NCBI GenBank assembly: GCA_945878355.1
Contig: CAMCTC010000170.1
Location: 1 to 7,312, forward strand
DNA: 7,312 nucleotides
Direction of reading: 5' to 3'
From: Bordetella parapertussis
GTDB taxonomy: Bacteria > Pseudomonadota > Gammaproteobacteria > Burkholderiales > Burkholderiaceae_C
The position numbers and the translations under genes were made by a program. Under the pieces are notes generated by a model. The model was not told the DNA's origin and ran no database searches. It was given only the letters and a program-made list of their open reading frames with translations. Positions 1 through 5,966 of this stretch are shown here, piece after piece. The first letter of the stretch is position 1; each line of letters opens with the position of its first letter.

Positions 1-51
1 GGCCTCGAAACGGCCAGCGGCCGGGTCATGGGTGACGGTGAGCTGGGTCAT
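1..51 (-). CDS. N-terminus of a probable GNAT-family N-acetyltransferase (YjdJ-like), cut by window edge
   Basis: Only the first 17 codons lie in the window, reading MTQLTVTHDPAAGRFEA from an ATG at 49-51. The pattern HDPAAGRFE near the N-terminus is typical of the small, roughly 90-100 residue YjdJ-type GNAT proteins (acetyl-CoA-dependent acyltransferases). The acetyl-CoA-binding part would lie outside the window, so the assignment rests on this short match. A GGAAA Shine-Dalgarno-like stretch lies at 59-63 on the minus strand, 7 nt before the ATG. The gene starts 25 bp after the stop of the S9A peptidase gene on the same strand, so the two are probably co-transcribed. The start is well supported; the family call is moderate. 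Confidence 0.55.
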   Translation of the reverse strand, partial: MTQLTVTHDPAAGRFEA

Positions 52-76
52 GGTCTTGTTTCCAGGTGATGGGCGA

Positions 77-2227
77 TCAGCGAGCGAGCTGCTGCCACAG
101 GAAGGCGAACTCCAGCGCCATCATGTCGGCTTTCTGGCCGTTGTCGGCGGCGCCGGCATGCCCGCCCTCGATGTTCTCGTAGTACAGCGGCGCATGGCCT
201 TGCTCGGTCATCCGCGCCGCCATCTTGCGGGCATGGCCGGGGTGCACGCGGTCGTCCCGGGTCGAGGTGGTCAGCAGCAGCTTGGGCAGTTTCATGCCGG
301 CCTTGACGTTCTGGTAAGGGCTGTACTTCGAGATCCAGTCCCATTCAGCGGCAATGGCCGGGTCGCCGTACTCGGCCATCCACGACGCACCGGCCAGCAG
401 CAGGTGGTAGCGCTGCATGTCGAGCAGCGGCACCTGGCAGACCACCGCGCCGAACAGCTCGGGGCGCTGCAGCATCACCGCGCCCACCAGCAAGCCGCCG
501 TTGCTGCCGCCCTGGATGCCCAGGTGCTTGGGCGAAGTCACCTGGGTCGCGATCAGGTCCTCGGCCACCGCGGCGAAGTCGTCGTAGCTGCGCTGCTTGC
601 CGGCCTTGGTCGCCGCCTGGTGCCAGGTCGGGCCGTACTCGCCGCCGCCGCGGATGTTGGCCACCACCAGCACGCCGCCGTGGCGGTACCAGGCGGTGCC
701 GAAGCCTGCCGAATACCAGGGTTGCTTGGAGACCTCGAAGCCGCCGTAGCCGTTGAGCAAGGTCGGGTTGCTGCCATCGGCGGTGGCGCCCTTGGGCCAG
801 ACGATGAAGTAAGGCACGCGGGTGCCGTCCTTGGATCGGACGAAGCGCTGCTCGACCCGCAGGCCGCTGCTGTCGAACTGGGCCGGCAAGGCCTTCAGGG
901 TTTCCAGCGCCTCGCTGTCGGTGCGGCCCAGCAGCAGCGAGTCGGGGGTCAGGAAGTCGGTGTAGGTCAGCGTGTAGGCCTCGGCCAACAGGTCGGGCCC
1001 ATTGGCCAGCTCGGGGTCGTGCAGCGCGCTGGCGTGCAGCGTGCCGGGGAAGGGCGTCTTGATCTCGCGCCCGACCCAGCGCTGCCGGTCCGGCGCGCCC
1101 TCGGGCCGCCAGGCCTCGAGCTTGCCTGCCACATCGTCCAGCACGTTGACCAGCACCTGGCTGCGCGTGGTGCTGAAACCGGCCAGCGAGCGCGTCGTGC
1201 TGGGCGTGAACAGCGCTTGCAGCGGCGGCATCGCGGCGGCATCGGCGGCAGCCAGCACCGCGCTTGCGTCGCCCACCAGCAGCGACCCGGCCGGCCAACG
1301 CGTGGACCCCAGCACCCAGTCGCTGCGCAGTTGCAGCAGCGCGCGCTCGCGCCAGAAGCTGATCGATGCGTCGCTCGGGATGTTGATCTTCTGCAGCCGC
1401 TCGCCTTGCAGCAGGAACTGCTCGCTGTTGTAGAAATCGGTCGCGCGGCTGAACACCACGCGCTCGAAACCTGGCGTGCGGTCGACCTGCACGCTGGCGG
1501 CCACGTCCTGGGTCTGGCCTTCGAACAAGATGGTGGCCGCAGCCAGCGGCTGGCCACGCTGCCAGCGCTTGATGACCCGCGGGTAGCCCGAATCGGTCAG
1601 CGATCCAGGGCCGAAATCGGTGCCGACATAGACCGTGTCGGCAGACAGCCAGGCGATGTCGCTCTTGGCCTCGGGCAGCTCGAAGCCGCCCGCCACGAAG
1701 GTCTTGCTGGCGCTGTCGAACTCGCGCACCACATGGGCATCGGCGCCGCCGCGCGACAGGCTGACCAGGCAGCGCCGGTAGTCGGGCGCCAGGCAGGTGG
1801 CGCCGGCCCAGACCCAGTTCTCGCCTTCGGCCAGCGCCAAGGCGTCGAGGTCGATCACGGTTTCCCAGGCCGGCGCGGTGTTGCGGTAATCGGCCAGCGT
1901 GCTGCGCCGCCACAGCCCACGCGGATGTTCGGCGTCGCGCCAGAAGTTGTAGAGCGCGTCGCCGCGCCGGGTCACATAGGGGATCTTGTCGCGCGAATCC
2001 AGGATTGCGCGAAAACCGTCGCGCATCGCGGCAAAGCGCGGCTGTGCCTCGAGCACCGCGCGCGCCGCCTGGTTGCGCTCGCGCACCCAGGCCAGCGCTC
2101 GCTCGCCTTGCACCTCTTCAAGCCAGCGGTAGGGGTCGGCGGTCTGCTGGGCAGCGGTGTCGGCAGGCAGGGTGGTCATGGGCAGGCAGGCAAGAAAGGC
2201 AGCGAACAAGGCGGGCAGCAACGGCAC
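77..2227 (-). CDS. Prolyl oligopeptidase family (S9A) serine peptidase, probably exported
   Basis: This 716-residue protein has the usual length and architecture of family S9A, which cleaves short peptides, often after proline. The N-terminal family signature DPYRWLEEVQGERALAWV is at about residues 32-49. A beta-propeller-like middle follows, then a C-terminal alpha/beta-hydrolase domain. The catalytic triad is visible: Ser575 in GGSNGG, Asp658 in TRDDRVHPGHA and His690 in EGGHAGAAD, with spacing close to classical prolyl oligopeptidases. The listed start is a GTG 18 nt after the yaeQ stop, giving a hydrophobic leader (LLPALFAAFLACLP) that could be a signal peptide, although it lacks basic residues. 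An ATG at 2177-2179 (residue 17) would remove the leader and predict a cytosolic enzyme. Neither start has a clear Shine-Dalgarno. It probably shares a transcript with yaeQ. Substrate is unknown. Confidence 0.93.
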   Translation of the reverse strand: MPLLPALFAAFLACLPMTTLPADTAAQQTADPYRWLEEVQGERALAWVRERNQAARAVLEAQPRFAAMRDGFRAILDSRDKIPYVTRRGDALYNFWRDAEHPRGLWRRSTLADYRNTAPAWETVIDLDALALAEGENWVWAGATCLAPDYRRCLVSLSRGGADAHVVREFDSASKTFVAGGFELPEAKSDIAWLSADTVYVGTDFGPGSLTDSGYPRVIKRWQRGQPLAAATILFEGQTQDVAASVQVDRTPGFERVVFSRATDFYNSEQFLLQGERLQKINIPSDASISFWRERALLQLRSDWVLGSTRWPAGSLLVGDASAVLAAADAAAMPPLQALFTPSTTRSLAGFSTTRSQVLVNVLDDVAGKLEAWRPEGAPDRQRWVGREIKTPFPGTLHASALHDPELANGPDLLAEAYTLTYTDFLTPDSLLLGRTDSEALETLKALPAQFDSSGLRVEQRFVRSKDGTRVPYFIVWPKGATADGSNPTLLNGYGGFEVSKQPWYSAGFGTAWYRHGGVLVVANIRGGGEYGPTWHQAATKAGKQRSYDDFAAVAEDLIATQVTSPKHLGIQGGSNGGLLVGAVMLQRPELFGAVVCQVPLLDMQRYHLLLAGASWMAEYGDPAIAAEWDWISKYSPYQNVKAGMKLPKLLLTTSTRDDRVHPGHARKMAARMTEQGHAPLYYENIEGGHAGAADNGQKADMMALEFAFLWQQLAR

Positions 2228-2245
2228 GGTGTAAGAGGTCAGCGC

Positions 2246-2809
2246 TTACTGCCCGCCGCGCCACAGCGCTTGCGGCAGCAACTCGACCGATTCCTTGCCG
2301 TCGCTGACATAGACATGGCCGTCCTGGATGCTGACCTGCAACTGCATCGAGCGGCTGCACATCTTCGCCAGCGCCAAGCTTTGCTCGGACGGCAGTTGCC
2401 AGATCTCGAGGTTGCGCAAACGGGTGATCTTGTTGGCGATGCCGGCGTACCAGATCGGTGCCGAGTAGCTGTAGCAGTACAGCGTGACGCGCCGGGCGCG
2501 GCCGCAGGCCTTGGCCAGCCTGCGCTCGTCGGTGGGCTGGCCGACCTCGATCCAGTGCAGCAGTTGGTCGGTCAGGTCTTTTTGCCACAGATCGGGCTCG
2601 TCCGCATCGGCCATGCCGCGCGCCAGCAGCAAGCCGCCCTGGTGGTCGTCGGCGGGCACGTTCAGCGCAAAAGCCAGCAGCCTGGTCATCAGCCGCTCCT
2701 CGGTCTCCGAGGGCTGCAGCGGCAAGGTCAGCGCGTGGTCGCCGTAGACATTGCGGTCCATGTCGGCGATCTGCAGGTGGGCTTTGTAAATCGTGGCTTT
2801 GATGGCCAT
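2246..2809 (-). CDS. yaeQ: YaeQ family protein
   Basis: This full-length 187-residue YaeQ homologue begins MAIKATIYKAHLQIADMDRN. It carries the family's conserved blocks: SETEERLMTRLLAFAL (about 34-49), DEPDLWQKDL (about 70-79), WIEVGQP (about 86-92) and KACGRARRVTLY (about 99-110). Known members adopt a PD-(D/E)XK nuclease-like fold; the acidic residues of DEPDLW and the Glu of WIEVGQP lie where that core is expected. E. coli yaeQ was described as a multicopy suppressor of rfaH loss, but no biochemical activity is firmly established, so none is claimed here. The ATG is supported by GGAG at 2818-2821 (minus strand), 8 nt upstream. Its stop is 18 nt before the GTG of the S9A peptidase gene, so the two are likely one transcription unit. 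The 170-bp gap to scpA suggests yaeQ may have its own promoter. Confidence 0.95.
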   Translation of the reverse strand: MAIKATIYKAHLQIADMDRNVYGDHALTLPLQPSETEERLMTRLLAFALNVPADDHQGGLLLARGMADADEPDLWQKDLTDQLLHWIEVGQPTDERRLAKACGRARRVTLYCYSYSAPIWYAGIANKITRLRNLEIWQLPSEQSLALAKMCSRSMQLQVSIQDGHVYVSDGKESVELLPQALWRGGQ

Positions 2810-2908
2810 CAGGTCGGCTCCGTGTTTGCCGTGCGTCCGGGCCCTGGCGCTGTGCCGATCGGCAGCGCCGATGTCACGACAGCGTCGCAGGCCAGGCCAT
2901 TCAACGGC

Positions 2909-2934
2909 AAAGCCGGCACTGTGCCACAGGCTTT
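2909..2934 (-). terminator. Terminator-like hairpin downstream of scpA
   Basis: On the minus strand a six-pair outer stem AAAGCC/GGCTTT encloses an inner GGCA/TGCC stem with a CAG loop, with a three-base TGT bulge on the 5' side. It ends in TTT and starts about 45 nt after the scpA stop, where an intrinsic terminator would sit. The T run is short, so termination may be weak. The rest of the 2810-2979 gap shows only one further small hairpin (ATCGGC/GCCGAT at 2858-2872, three-base loop) and no convincing promoter hexamers or small gene. Confidence 0.4.
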
Positions 2935-2979
2935 GGCTTCGACGCGGCGCAGCCCCTGGTGATGGTTGACCGAGGGCGC

Positions 2980-3885
2980 TCAGGAAGGCTGGTAGGTCAG
3001 GCGAACATAGATCGGCGCGAAGGCCTCGGCCTGGGTGATTTCAAGCAGGTGCTCGCGCGACAACTCGAGCATCGCGATGAAGGTCACCACCAGCACCGGC
3101 GTGCCGCGGTGGGTGTCGAACAGCTCGTGGAACTCGGCAAAGCGCCGCCCGGCCAGTCGGCGCAGCACGATGCTCATGTGCTCGCGTACCGAGAGCTGTT
3201 CGCGGCTGATCTGGTGGTGCTGGTTGAGCTTGGCGCGCTTGATGATGTCTGACCAGGCGGCTTGCAGGTCGGCCACCACGACGTCGGGAAAGCGCGGCTG
3301 CAGGCTTTGCTCGATGTGGATCTGCGCCCGCAGAAAGTCCCGGCCTATCACCGGCAGCCGGTCGAGCCGGGCCGCCGCGCCCTTGATGCGCTCGTACTCG
3401 AGCAGCCTGCGCACCAGCTCGGCCCGCGGGTCTGGGCCTTCGACGCCGTCCTCGGTCTTCTTCGGCGGCAACAGCATGCGCGATTTGATCTCGATCAGCA
3501 TCGCCGCCATCAGCAGGTATTCGCTGGCGAGTTCGAGGTTGTGCTTGCGGATCTGGTCGACGTAGGTCAGGTACTGGCGCGTCACGTCGGCCAGCGGGAT
3601 GTCGAGGATGTTGAAGTTCTGCCGCCTGATCAGGTAGAGCAGCAGGTCTAGCGGGCCCTCGAAGGCCTCCAGGAACACCTCTAGCGCATCCGGCGGGATG
3701 TAGAGGTCGTGCGGCATCTTGAACAGCGGCTCGCCGTAGAGCCGCGCCAGTGCCACCCGGTCGACCGGCAGCAGGTCGTGCTCGCTGACCAGGCTTGCGT
3801 CGGCAGCGGCCAGCGCCGGATCGATGCGGTCTGCGCCCGCGTCGATGGCGGGATGGTCCGTCAAACCGGTGCCTTTGGCTCTCAA
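2980..3885 (-). CDS. scpA: Segregation and condensation protein A (ScpA, kleisin subunit of SMC-ScpAB)
   Basis: ScpA is the kleisin that bridges SMC heads and, with ScpB, helps organise and separate the chromosome. The family core is clear: IPPDALEVFLEAFEGPLDLL (about 63-82) then YLIRRQNFNILDIP, the N-terminal helical domain that contacts SMC. A middle region (RAELVRRLLEYERIK) follows, then a C-terminal winged-helix region ending in TQAEAFAPIYVRLTYQPS. At 301 residues it matches betaproteobacterial ScpA, which has a roughly 60-residue N-terminal extension containing ALARLYGEPLFK. The listed start is a TTG directly after an in-frame TGA, so it is the earliest possible. A second TTG at 3862-3864 (giving MTDHPAIDAG) has a better Shine-Dalgarno (AAGG, 6 nt upstream) and may be the true start. 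It lies 22 nt after the DUF3460 gene, probably as one operon. No scpB is present in the window. Confidence 0.95.
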   Translation of the reverse strand: MRAKGTGLTDHPAIDAGADRIDPALAAADASLVSEHDLLPVDRVALARLYGEPLFKMPHDLYIPPDALEVFLEAFEGPLDLLLYLIRRQNFNILDIPLADVTRQYLTYVDQIRKHNLELASEYLLMAAMLIEIKSRMLLPPKKTEDGVEGPDPRAELVRRLLEYERIKGAAARLDRLPVIGRDFLRAQIHIEQSLQPRFPDVVVADLQAAWSDIIKRAKLNQHHQISREQLSVREHMSIVLRRLAGRRFAEFHELFDTHRGTPVLVVTFIAMLELSREHLLEITQAEAFAPIYVRLTYQPS

Positions 3886-3907
3886 TCAGCGCCGGGTCAG
3901 CCGGCGA

Positions 3908-4117
3908 TCAGGGCTTGGGCGGCCGTGGGAAATAGACGTAAGGCGACTGCGCGACCTTGGCGTCATCGAAGTCGGCCTGGGCGCTGCGGTCGATCTGCTT
4001 GTCCCACAGCAGCGCTCGGCCGGCGCGCTGCTCGGCTTCGAGCGTCGGCTTCTTGGCCTTGAGCTCGGCGATGAACTGCGTGACGTCGGAGGTGTAGGCT
4101 TTCCAGAACAGCGGCAT
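3908..4117 (-). CDS. DUF3460 family small protein
   Basis: This 69-residue protein reads MPLFWKAYTSDVTQFIAELK at its start and ends in QSPYVYFPRPPKP. The length, the aromatic N-terminus, the central block AGRALLWDK and the terminal SPYVYF segment match the DUF3460 family of betaproteobacteria. Its function is unknown. It has no signal peptide or membrane segment and is charged and probably helical, so a soluble cytoplasmic protein is expected. The ATG at 4115-4117 was chosen because the family begins there; the frame stays open upstream to 4447, but that part is antisense to the CYTH-CHAD gene. The Shine-Dalgarno is weak (GGA, about 6 nt upstream). It is the first gene of the minus-strand run, 22 nt before scpA, and is divergent from the CYTH-CHAD gene. 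Confidence 0.85.
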   Translation of the reverse strand: MPLFWKAYTSDVTQFIAELKAKKPTLEAEQRAGRALLWDKQIDRSAQADFDDAKVAQSPYVYFPRPPKP

Positions 4118-4127
4118 GGCGGGTCCA

Positions 4128-4156
4128 GGGACAAAGAGGCAATCGCAGAGTTTAAT
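4128..4156 (+). promoter_or_regulatory. Candidate sigma-70 promoter for the CYTH-CHAD gene
   Basis: GGGACA (4128-4133, four of six matches to TTGACA) and TTTAAT (4151-4156, five of six matches to TATAAT) are separated by exactly 17 nt. They sit in the AT-richer part of the 96-bp divergent spacer. Transcription would begin near 4163, about 50 nt before the chosen ATG. The complementary strand offers TAAACT as a possible -10 for the DUF3460-scpA direction, but I see no matching -35. Confidence 0.4.
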
Positions 4157-4213
4157 CGGCGGATGCGGTCGGCCTTGCTGGTTGCCGCCGCGCGGACATG
4201 GCAGTATCGCGAG

Positions 4214-5713
4214 ATGTCGCGTGAAATCGAACTCAAGTTCCGGATACCGGTCGGTCGCTGGGCCGCGCTGCGTCGCGCGGTCGCGACCCGGACCGCCCAA
4301 GTCCAGCCACTGGCAGCGGTCTATTTCGACACCGCGGACGACGCACTGGCGCAAGCCAGGATGGCGCTGCGGCTGCGCCGCGAAGGCGGGCAATGGGTGC
4401 AGACCCTCAAGGCCGAAGGCGCCAACCCGATGCAGCGCCTCGAGCACAACGTGTTGCGTGACGCTGTCGATGGTGAGCGGCCGGCCTTAGACCTGTCACT
4501 GCATGACGGTCATGGCGCTGGCGCCTTGTTGGCCCGGGCGCTGGCCGGTGCCGTGCCGCTGGTCGAGCGCTATGCCACCGAGGTGCAGCGAACCCGGCGT
4601 GTGCTGCGTCTGGCTGGCGCGTCGATCGAGATCGCGCTCGACCAGGGTCGGATCACGGCCGAAGCGGCGCCCTCCGAGGTCCGTGAAATCCCCGTCTGCG
4701 AGATCGAGTTCGAGCTGCTGCGCGGCGAACCCAAGGATTTGCTGGCATTGGCCGCGCGCTGGGTCGCTCGCTTCGACCTGGTGCTCGACATGCGCAGCAA
4801 GAGCGAGCGCGGCCAGATGCTGGCGCGGGACCAGACCTTCAGCGCGCCGACCCGTGCCCGTTCGCTGCAACTGCCGCCGCGCGCCAGTGCTGGCCAGGTC
4901 TTGCGGGCGATGCTGGCCAACCCGCTGGGCCAGCTGCTGGCCAACGCCAGCCAGTTGGCCGATCCGGCCGGTGGCACGCCCGAACACCTGCACCAGCTGC
5001 GGGTGGGCTTGCGCAGACTGCGGGCGGTGATCAAGGTCTACGCCGACCTGAGCCCGCCCGAGCTGGTCGCTTTGGCGCCGGCGCTGGCCGAGCTGTTCGG
5101 CAAGCTCGGCGCTGCGCGCGATCTCGACGCGATGGCCGAGTCGCTCTGGCCGGCCTTGCGCGCGGCGGGTGCGCCCTTGGTCGAAATGCCGAGCGACGCG
5201 TCAGCAGTTGTCGACATCGCTGCGCTGCTTGGCGCACAGTCCACCCAGCGGCTGTGGCTGGACTTGCTCGGCCAATGCCAGCCTGAGGTGGGCGCGCCGG
5301 ACCCGGCAAGCCTGAAACCGCGACAGCTTCGCCGGCTGCTGGTCGAGCCGCTGCGCGCACTGCAGCGCCAGGTCTGGCGCGACGCTGATCGATTCGACCG
5401 CCTCGATGACGCGGCCAGGCACAGGCTGAGGCGGCGTATCAAGCGACTGCGCTATGCCGCCGAGCTCTGCGCCAGCCTGTGGCCGGCCAAGACCTCGGCG
5501 CGTTTCATGCGCGGCCTGCAGCAAGCCCAGACACCACTGGGCGAATTCAACGACTTGGTGGTCGCGCAGGCTGGTTACCTGGCGCTGGCGCAAAGCGATC
5601 CGCGGGCCTGGTTTGCGGTCGGCTGGCTCAGCGCCCGCCGCCCAGCGCTGGAAGCCGATTGCGCGCTGGCGCTGGCCCGGCTGGCCCGCCGATCTGCCCT
5701 TCGAGCCGCCTAG
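4214..5713 (+). CDS. CYTH-CHAD domain protein (probable inorganic triphosphatase, polyphosphate-associated)
   Basis: This 499-residue protein joins two domains. The CYTH (triphosphate tunnel metalloenzyme) domain, about 1-200, starts with the diagnostic EIELK (Glu4, Glu6, Lys8). It continues with YFDT (37-40), LRLRRE (52-57), Lys66 in QTLKAEG, EIEFE (163-167) and Lys196 in RSKSERG, so the metal- and phosphate-binding set looks complete. The CHAD domain, about 225-487, carries His258/His260 in EHLHQLRVGLRRLR and His403 in HRLRRRIKRLRYAAEL, the basic helices known to bind polyphosphate. Related proteins (E. coli YgiF) hydrolyse inorganic triphosphate. The ATG at 4214 is chosen because CYTH proteins begin just before EIEL; an in-frame ATG at 4163 also exists. 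The C-terminus is odd: residues 488-499 and the TAG stop are antisense to a sulP gene remnant, so the normal end has probably been replaced. Confidence 0.93.
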   Translation: MSREIELKFRIPVGRWAALRRAVATRTAQVQPLAAVYFDTADDALAQARMALRLRREGGQWVQTLKAEGANPMQRLEHNVLRDAVDGERPALDLSLHDGHGAGALLARALAGAVPLVERYATEVQRTRRVLRLAGASIEIALDQGRITAEAAPSEVREIPVCEIEFELLRGEPKDLLALAARWVARFDLVLDMRSKSERGQMLARDQTFSAPTRARSLQLPPRASAGQVLRAMLANPLGQLLANASQLADPAGGTPEHLHQLRVGLRRLRAVIKVYADLSPPELVALAPALAELFGKLGAARDLDAMAESLWPALRAAGAPLVEMPSDASAVVDIAALLGAQSTQRLWLDLLGQCQPEVGAPDPASLKPRQLRRLLVEPLRALQRQVWRDADRFDRLDDAARHRLRRRIKRLRYAAELCASLWPAKTSARFMRGLQQAQTPLGEFNDLVVAQAGYLALAQSDPRAWFAVGWLSARRPALEADCALALARLARRSALRAA

Positions 5714-5920
5714 CGCCGAGATCAGCAGCACAGCGCTGATCGCGGTGAAGATGGCTTGCTCGGGCTTGACGCTCCAGGCGATCGCGAACGCTATCGCCAT
5801 CGCCATCGCCATCGCCATCGCCATCGCCATCGCCAGCGCGACGATGCCCACCGTCAGACCGGCGCCCAGATCGGCGACCAAGCGCTGGCACAAAGTCTGG
5901 AACTGGCTGGGCCCGCGCCT
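5676..5920 (-). pseudogene. 5' remnant of a SulP-family anion transporter gene
   Basis: Minus-strand translation gives the N-terminal signature of SulP (SLC26-like) permeases: LVADLGAGLTVGIVAL, then AFAIAWSVKPEQAIFTAI, then VLLISALGGS. After a one-base deletion in the codon at 5697-5698, the next frame continues QIGGPAG. Intact family members read this as LGGS(R/K)VQIGGPxGAF and run to roughly 500 residues or more, so about nine tenths is missing. Similarity stops near 5676, inside the end of the CYTH-CHAD gene. No ATG or GTG precedes the signature in frame. A good AGGAG (5926-5930) is followed 5 nt later by AGG (5918-5920), which may be a mutated ATG; the first usable start is TTG at 5891-5893. 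The first membrane helix is lengthened by a GCGATG hexamer repeat. The first frame stays open to 5201, but beyond about 5697 it no longer encodes transporter sequence. It lies on the metG strand, just after the metallophosphoesterase gene. Confidence 0.85.
5793..5834. repeat. Perfect hexanucleotide tandem repeat (ATCGCC)7 / (GGCGAT)7
   Basis: Seven uninterrupted 6-bp units span 42 bp. On the minus strand they encode an alternating Ala-Met run inside the first membrane segment of the sulP remnant, where intact relatives read VALPLAMAFAIA. Relative to that pattern the helix has gained about ten residues (five units). The repeat keeps the reading frame at any copy number. Replication slippage is the likely origin. 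Confidence 0.95.
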
Positions 5921-5938
5921 GTGAACTCCTGGCGCGGG
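5912..5938. terminator. GC-rich hairpin between the convergent genes
   Basis: CCCGCGCC (5912-5919) and GGCGCGGG (5931-5938) form a perfect eight-pair stem with an 11-nt loop. It starts 28 nt after the metallophosphoesterase stop in the minus direction. Neither side carries a T run, so it is not a classical intrinsic terminator; it could stabilise 3' ends or slow polymerase from both directions. Its loop contains the AGGAG that would have been the Shine-Dalgarno of the sulP remnant, so it may instead have been a leader structure of that gene. Confidence 0.45.
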
Positions 5939-5966
5939 ACGAGGGCTGAGATCGTTTGCTGCGGCC

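Noticed and set aside
2170..2227. Lipoprotein signal in the S9A leader (FLAC)
   Set aside because: Position -3 is Phe and position -2 is Leu, which does not fit the usual lipobox, and there is no basic N-region.
32..2962. Plus-strand open frame of 976 codons
   Set aside because: It is wholly antisense to the S9A peptidase and yaeQ genes, which have full family signatures and catalytic residues. Its translation is low-complexity (rich in G, A, R, Q, H) with no recognisable domain. Long antisense frames are common in GC-rich coding DNA.
3824..4213. Upstream extension of the CYTH-CHAD frame to 3824
   Set aside because: The extra codons run antisense through scpA and the DUF3460 gene and precede the divergent promoter. 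CYTH proteins begin just before EIELK.
4118..4447. Upstream extension of the DUF3460 frame
   Set aside because: DUF3460 proteins are about 60-70 residues and start at MPLFWKAYTS. The extension is antisense to the CYTH domain.
5793..5834. CRISPR-like array
   Set aside because: The units are 6 bp and contiguous with no spacers, so this is a microsatellite and not a CRISPR array.
5454..5924. Plus-strand frame with an Ala-Ile repeat over the hexamer tract
   Set aside because: It is out of frame with CHAD over most of its length, and the repeat is explained by the minus-strand sulP helix. No family resemblance was seen in this frame.
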